Origin: Mansonella perstans
Taxonomy: Eukaryota > Nematoda > Chromadorea > Rhabditida > Onchocercidae
Assembly: GCA_037074765.1 (NCBI GenBank)
Contig: JBAMDO010000257.1
Location: forward strand, 1-64,000
Direction: 5' to 3'
DNA: 64,000 nt
Made by a program: the position numbers and the translations under genes. The notes under the pieces were generated by a model. The model was given only the letters and a program-made list of their open reading frames with translations. It was not told where the DNA came from and did not search any database. Positions 61,527-64,000 of this stretch are shown here, in pieces (within the stretch, counting starts at the first letter, position 1; each line of letters starts with the position of its first letter).

Positions 61527-64000
61527 CTGAAATGAAAATTTTTCTTCAATCAATTTTCAAGGCAAACAAGCATAAATGTTTTTAATCGATAAATTTAAAA
61601 GTTGAAAATGTTTTTGCTGTTATTACTGATTTTAATCACTATTATTTATTGTAAATTATTATCATTATTATTATTATTATTAACCATTATCATTAATAAT
61701 ATCATCTATTATTATTACCATTGTTGTCATTATTATTATTATTAACTGTTATCAATTATTATTACTATTACTGTTGTTGTTATATTATTATTAATTGTAA
61801 CCAATATTGTTACTGATTATTATTATAAATTATTATTCTTCATCATGTACAATTGATATATATACATATATAAATATACGAAATTACTTGCAAAAATGCA
61901 AATATGGATTAGTATATATATATATATATATGCGAAGTTATAATTACGAATCTACATATAAAGAATTATTATTAACTTTGAAAATGACTGAACCCAAATG
62001 AATTCATTCATAGAATCTCTATTTGTATGCCAATTTTTTAACCTTTTAAAATACATCTACTGATAATTGCTGTGTTTTTCTTTTTTTTTTTGTAATTAAA
62101 AAGAAAGAAAAACTAATATGAAATATCCAATTTTTGTAGGCCAAAATTTTAATTTTCTCTCTTGTATTTTTAAACGAAAAAGGAGAAAAAAATTGGGAAT
62201 GAAGAAATTAATTGTCTTATTTCAATAATCAACAATTAGTAGCACTTATGATTAATTAATCAGTTCAAAATAAAATATTGATTGCAAATGAAACGCATAT
62301 TGTTGTTGTAAAGCAATTTTGATTTATGAGCAACTGAAATTATATTTTTCTTTTTAGGTCATTGAAGAAATGAAAATAACGAATTGAAATACCGAAATAA
62401 CTATTTTGGTGAGCGTATAATTTCATTATAGATGTTTTACTTTAAAAGCATTCATACATTCTTATAAGGAAAAGAGAAAAATGAAAAAACATTAAAAAAG
62501 CAGAAACGTGTTAAACACGTCACATCGTAAATATATACGTGTAACTTTTTGCTTTTGAAATTAGCTAAAAAAAGAAAAAAGCATGAATGAAACGATTAAA
62601 GCTCTCAAATAAACATATTCTTGAAAAAAAATTGAGAATTTTTTACTTAAAATAAAAAAAAATTTAAAAAATAAAAAGATTTAAAACGGTTGAATGATTT
62701 GCTTTGCAAATATACATTAAATGTTATTGTTTGAGCAAACATTTATTTTTGCATTATTAACAAGAAGTGTCATCATCCACTGTTAAATTTCCTGATATAT
62801 CACATCTACTACTAATGTGCATGATATTACGATAACATTGCAGCGGATTTGTTTTTTCTTTTTTTTTTCAATTTTTCTAAAAAATAACGATTTGTAAAAC
62901 AAATAATTCTTATCTTATTTGTTTTAATTTATTTTTGAAATCACTGTCATAGTAAATCTTATCAAAATTCTGGTAAGAATAAGGACCATAGTATATGCTT
63001 TGAAAAATATGGCAATAATTATTAAAGCTAATTTATTTTTATGAATTATCACCCTACAGTATCATGATCAGAAGTTCCAAAATCGCCAATCTCTTAAGAG
63101 AATGGCATACCAAAAAATAAATGGTGGCAACCAGGATAGATGCGAAACCTGGCATCACCAAAATACCTCACATATTATGGTTTAGACATATACTTCCATA
63201 CGAACATTAAAAAAACATACAAACAGATCAAACATTTAAACACACGATCTATCAAACAAGTATTCTCCTACGGTCATTTAAATGCTCGAAATTTCATATC
63301 GAAAATTTAACAGGTATTTAAAGCTTAATTGTGATATATTAAAATATATCACAATTAAGCTAAAATTCGAAACAATGAAAATTTTCATCTCATATTATCG
63401 AGTATTTTATAGATATAAATCATATTATTTGAAATTACAAGGCAAAAAATTAATTGATGCTTTAATTCTTAGATAAATTAACAAAATTCTCAAGCAATTA
63501 CAACGTTTAAAAATTTTAAATATATTTATTTTTGAAACTTTAAAAGGACAGTGCATGAAAAAAAAATGCAAAATAAACTCTGTAGCATCGTTCAGAATAA
63601 AAATGAAACGTCCTTCACTTAATATGAAGCAACAGCTCCAAGGATTTAATTTCGGGAGTTAGTTGTGTGATAAATTTTTATAAACGCATCTCAATCTGCA
63701 AAGTAATAAGATTTTTTTATAACATTATCAAAAAAAAAACTTCAAACAAATTAATAAACAGTTAGTGAAGACCCACTGTTGCACTTTTCTTACTGAATTT
63801 TTTGATAGTCAAACAAATAAAATCGCACTGGCTTACGAAATTACAAAAATACATTGTGGAGAAAATTACAAATTCTCACAAAATCAATAAATTAAGAGAA
63901 CTGCAAAAAACAAGCTTTTTTTCTTTCATGCATCTTTAATTCATTAAAAATGAGTCCACAGTTGATTCCAGTCAGACATTAATCAAACATTAGCTATAAT
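61527..64000. other. AT-rich terminal region
   Basis: Contains (ATT)n-rich DNA at 61630-61840, (AT)n near 61910-61930, and the palindrome at 63322-63361. A less AT-rich patch at about 63060-63180 (AATGGTGGCAACCAGGATAG) has no recognisable coding frame. No gene called. Confidence 0.5.
63322..63361. repeat. Perfect 19-bp-arm palindrome with 2-nt spacer
   Basis: AGCTTAATTGTGATATATT (63322-63340) is followed after AA by its exact reverse complement (63343-63361). It could extrude as a cruciform or fold as a tight RNA hairpin. No gene is adjacent. Confidence 0.9.

Noticed and set aside
1..64000. Spliced-leader (SL1) gene linked to the 5S-like copies
   Set aside because: No SL1-like sequence was seen on either strand near either copy.

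Overview
The window is nuclear DNA of a nematode. It is very AT-rich, with long homopolymers and microsatellites. Multi-exon genes have short introns ending in TTTTCAG-type acceptors, and several start codons lie 3-9 nt after a strong AG acceptor, as expected for spliced-leader trans-splicing. The best gene models resemble Caenorhabditis add-1, ucp-4, sec-15 and BORC subunits. A parasitic, probably filarial, nematode is an inference from base composition and gene style, not proven here.

Layout. (1) 1-2.1 kb, + strand: the 3' part of a gene with an IRS/FRS2-type PTB domain, with one or two apparent frameshifts. (2) 2.1-20.5 kb: a gene-poor, repeat-rich stretch with a truncated 5S rRNA-like copy (5.3 kb), tandem duplications, (TG/AC)n tracts and some isolated exon-like segments. 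(3) 20.6-20.9 kb: a possible two-exon gene for a 50-residue basic protein. (4) 21.8-30.6 kb: a complete adducin gene with a duplicated, probably mutually exclusive exon and a large foldback in intron 1. (5) 33.5-34.7 kb: a small gene resembling BORCS7. (6) 35.7-37.3 kb, - strand: the kinase-domain exons of a Ser/Thr kinase. (7) 37.3-43.5 kb: no gene recognised. (8) 43.6-45.0 kb, - strand: a candidate 36-residue three-exon ORF and a degenerate POU-specific-like domain. (9) 46.0-48.2 kb: a complete UCP4-like mitochondrial carrier. (10) 50.3-55.5 kb: a complete exocyst SEC15 gene (19 exons, 827 codons plus stop). (11) 57.1-60.6 kb: a secreted lustrin-type Cys-rich plus PEBP-like protein, with a second 5S-like copy antisense in intron 1. 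(12) 60.6-64 kb: two exons of an unidentified minus-strand gene, then AT-rich DNA with a perfect 19-bp palindrome.

The confident genes are housekeeping or cell-biological: membrane skeleton, exocytosis, lysosome positioning and mitochondrial transport. They are spaced 1-3 kb apart with no clear operon. The most unusual shared property is the number of introns that need a GC rather than GT donor: five of roughly 57 modelled introns, in four genes. I saw no bacterial operon, CRISPR array, convincing tRNA or intact transposon.
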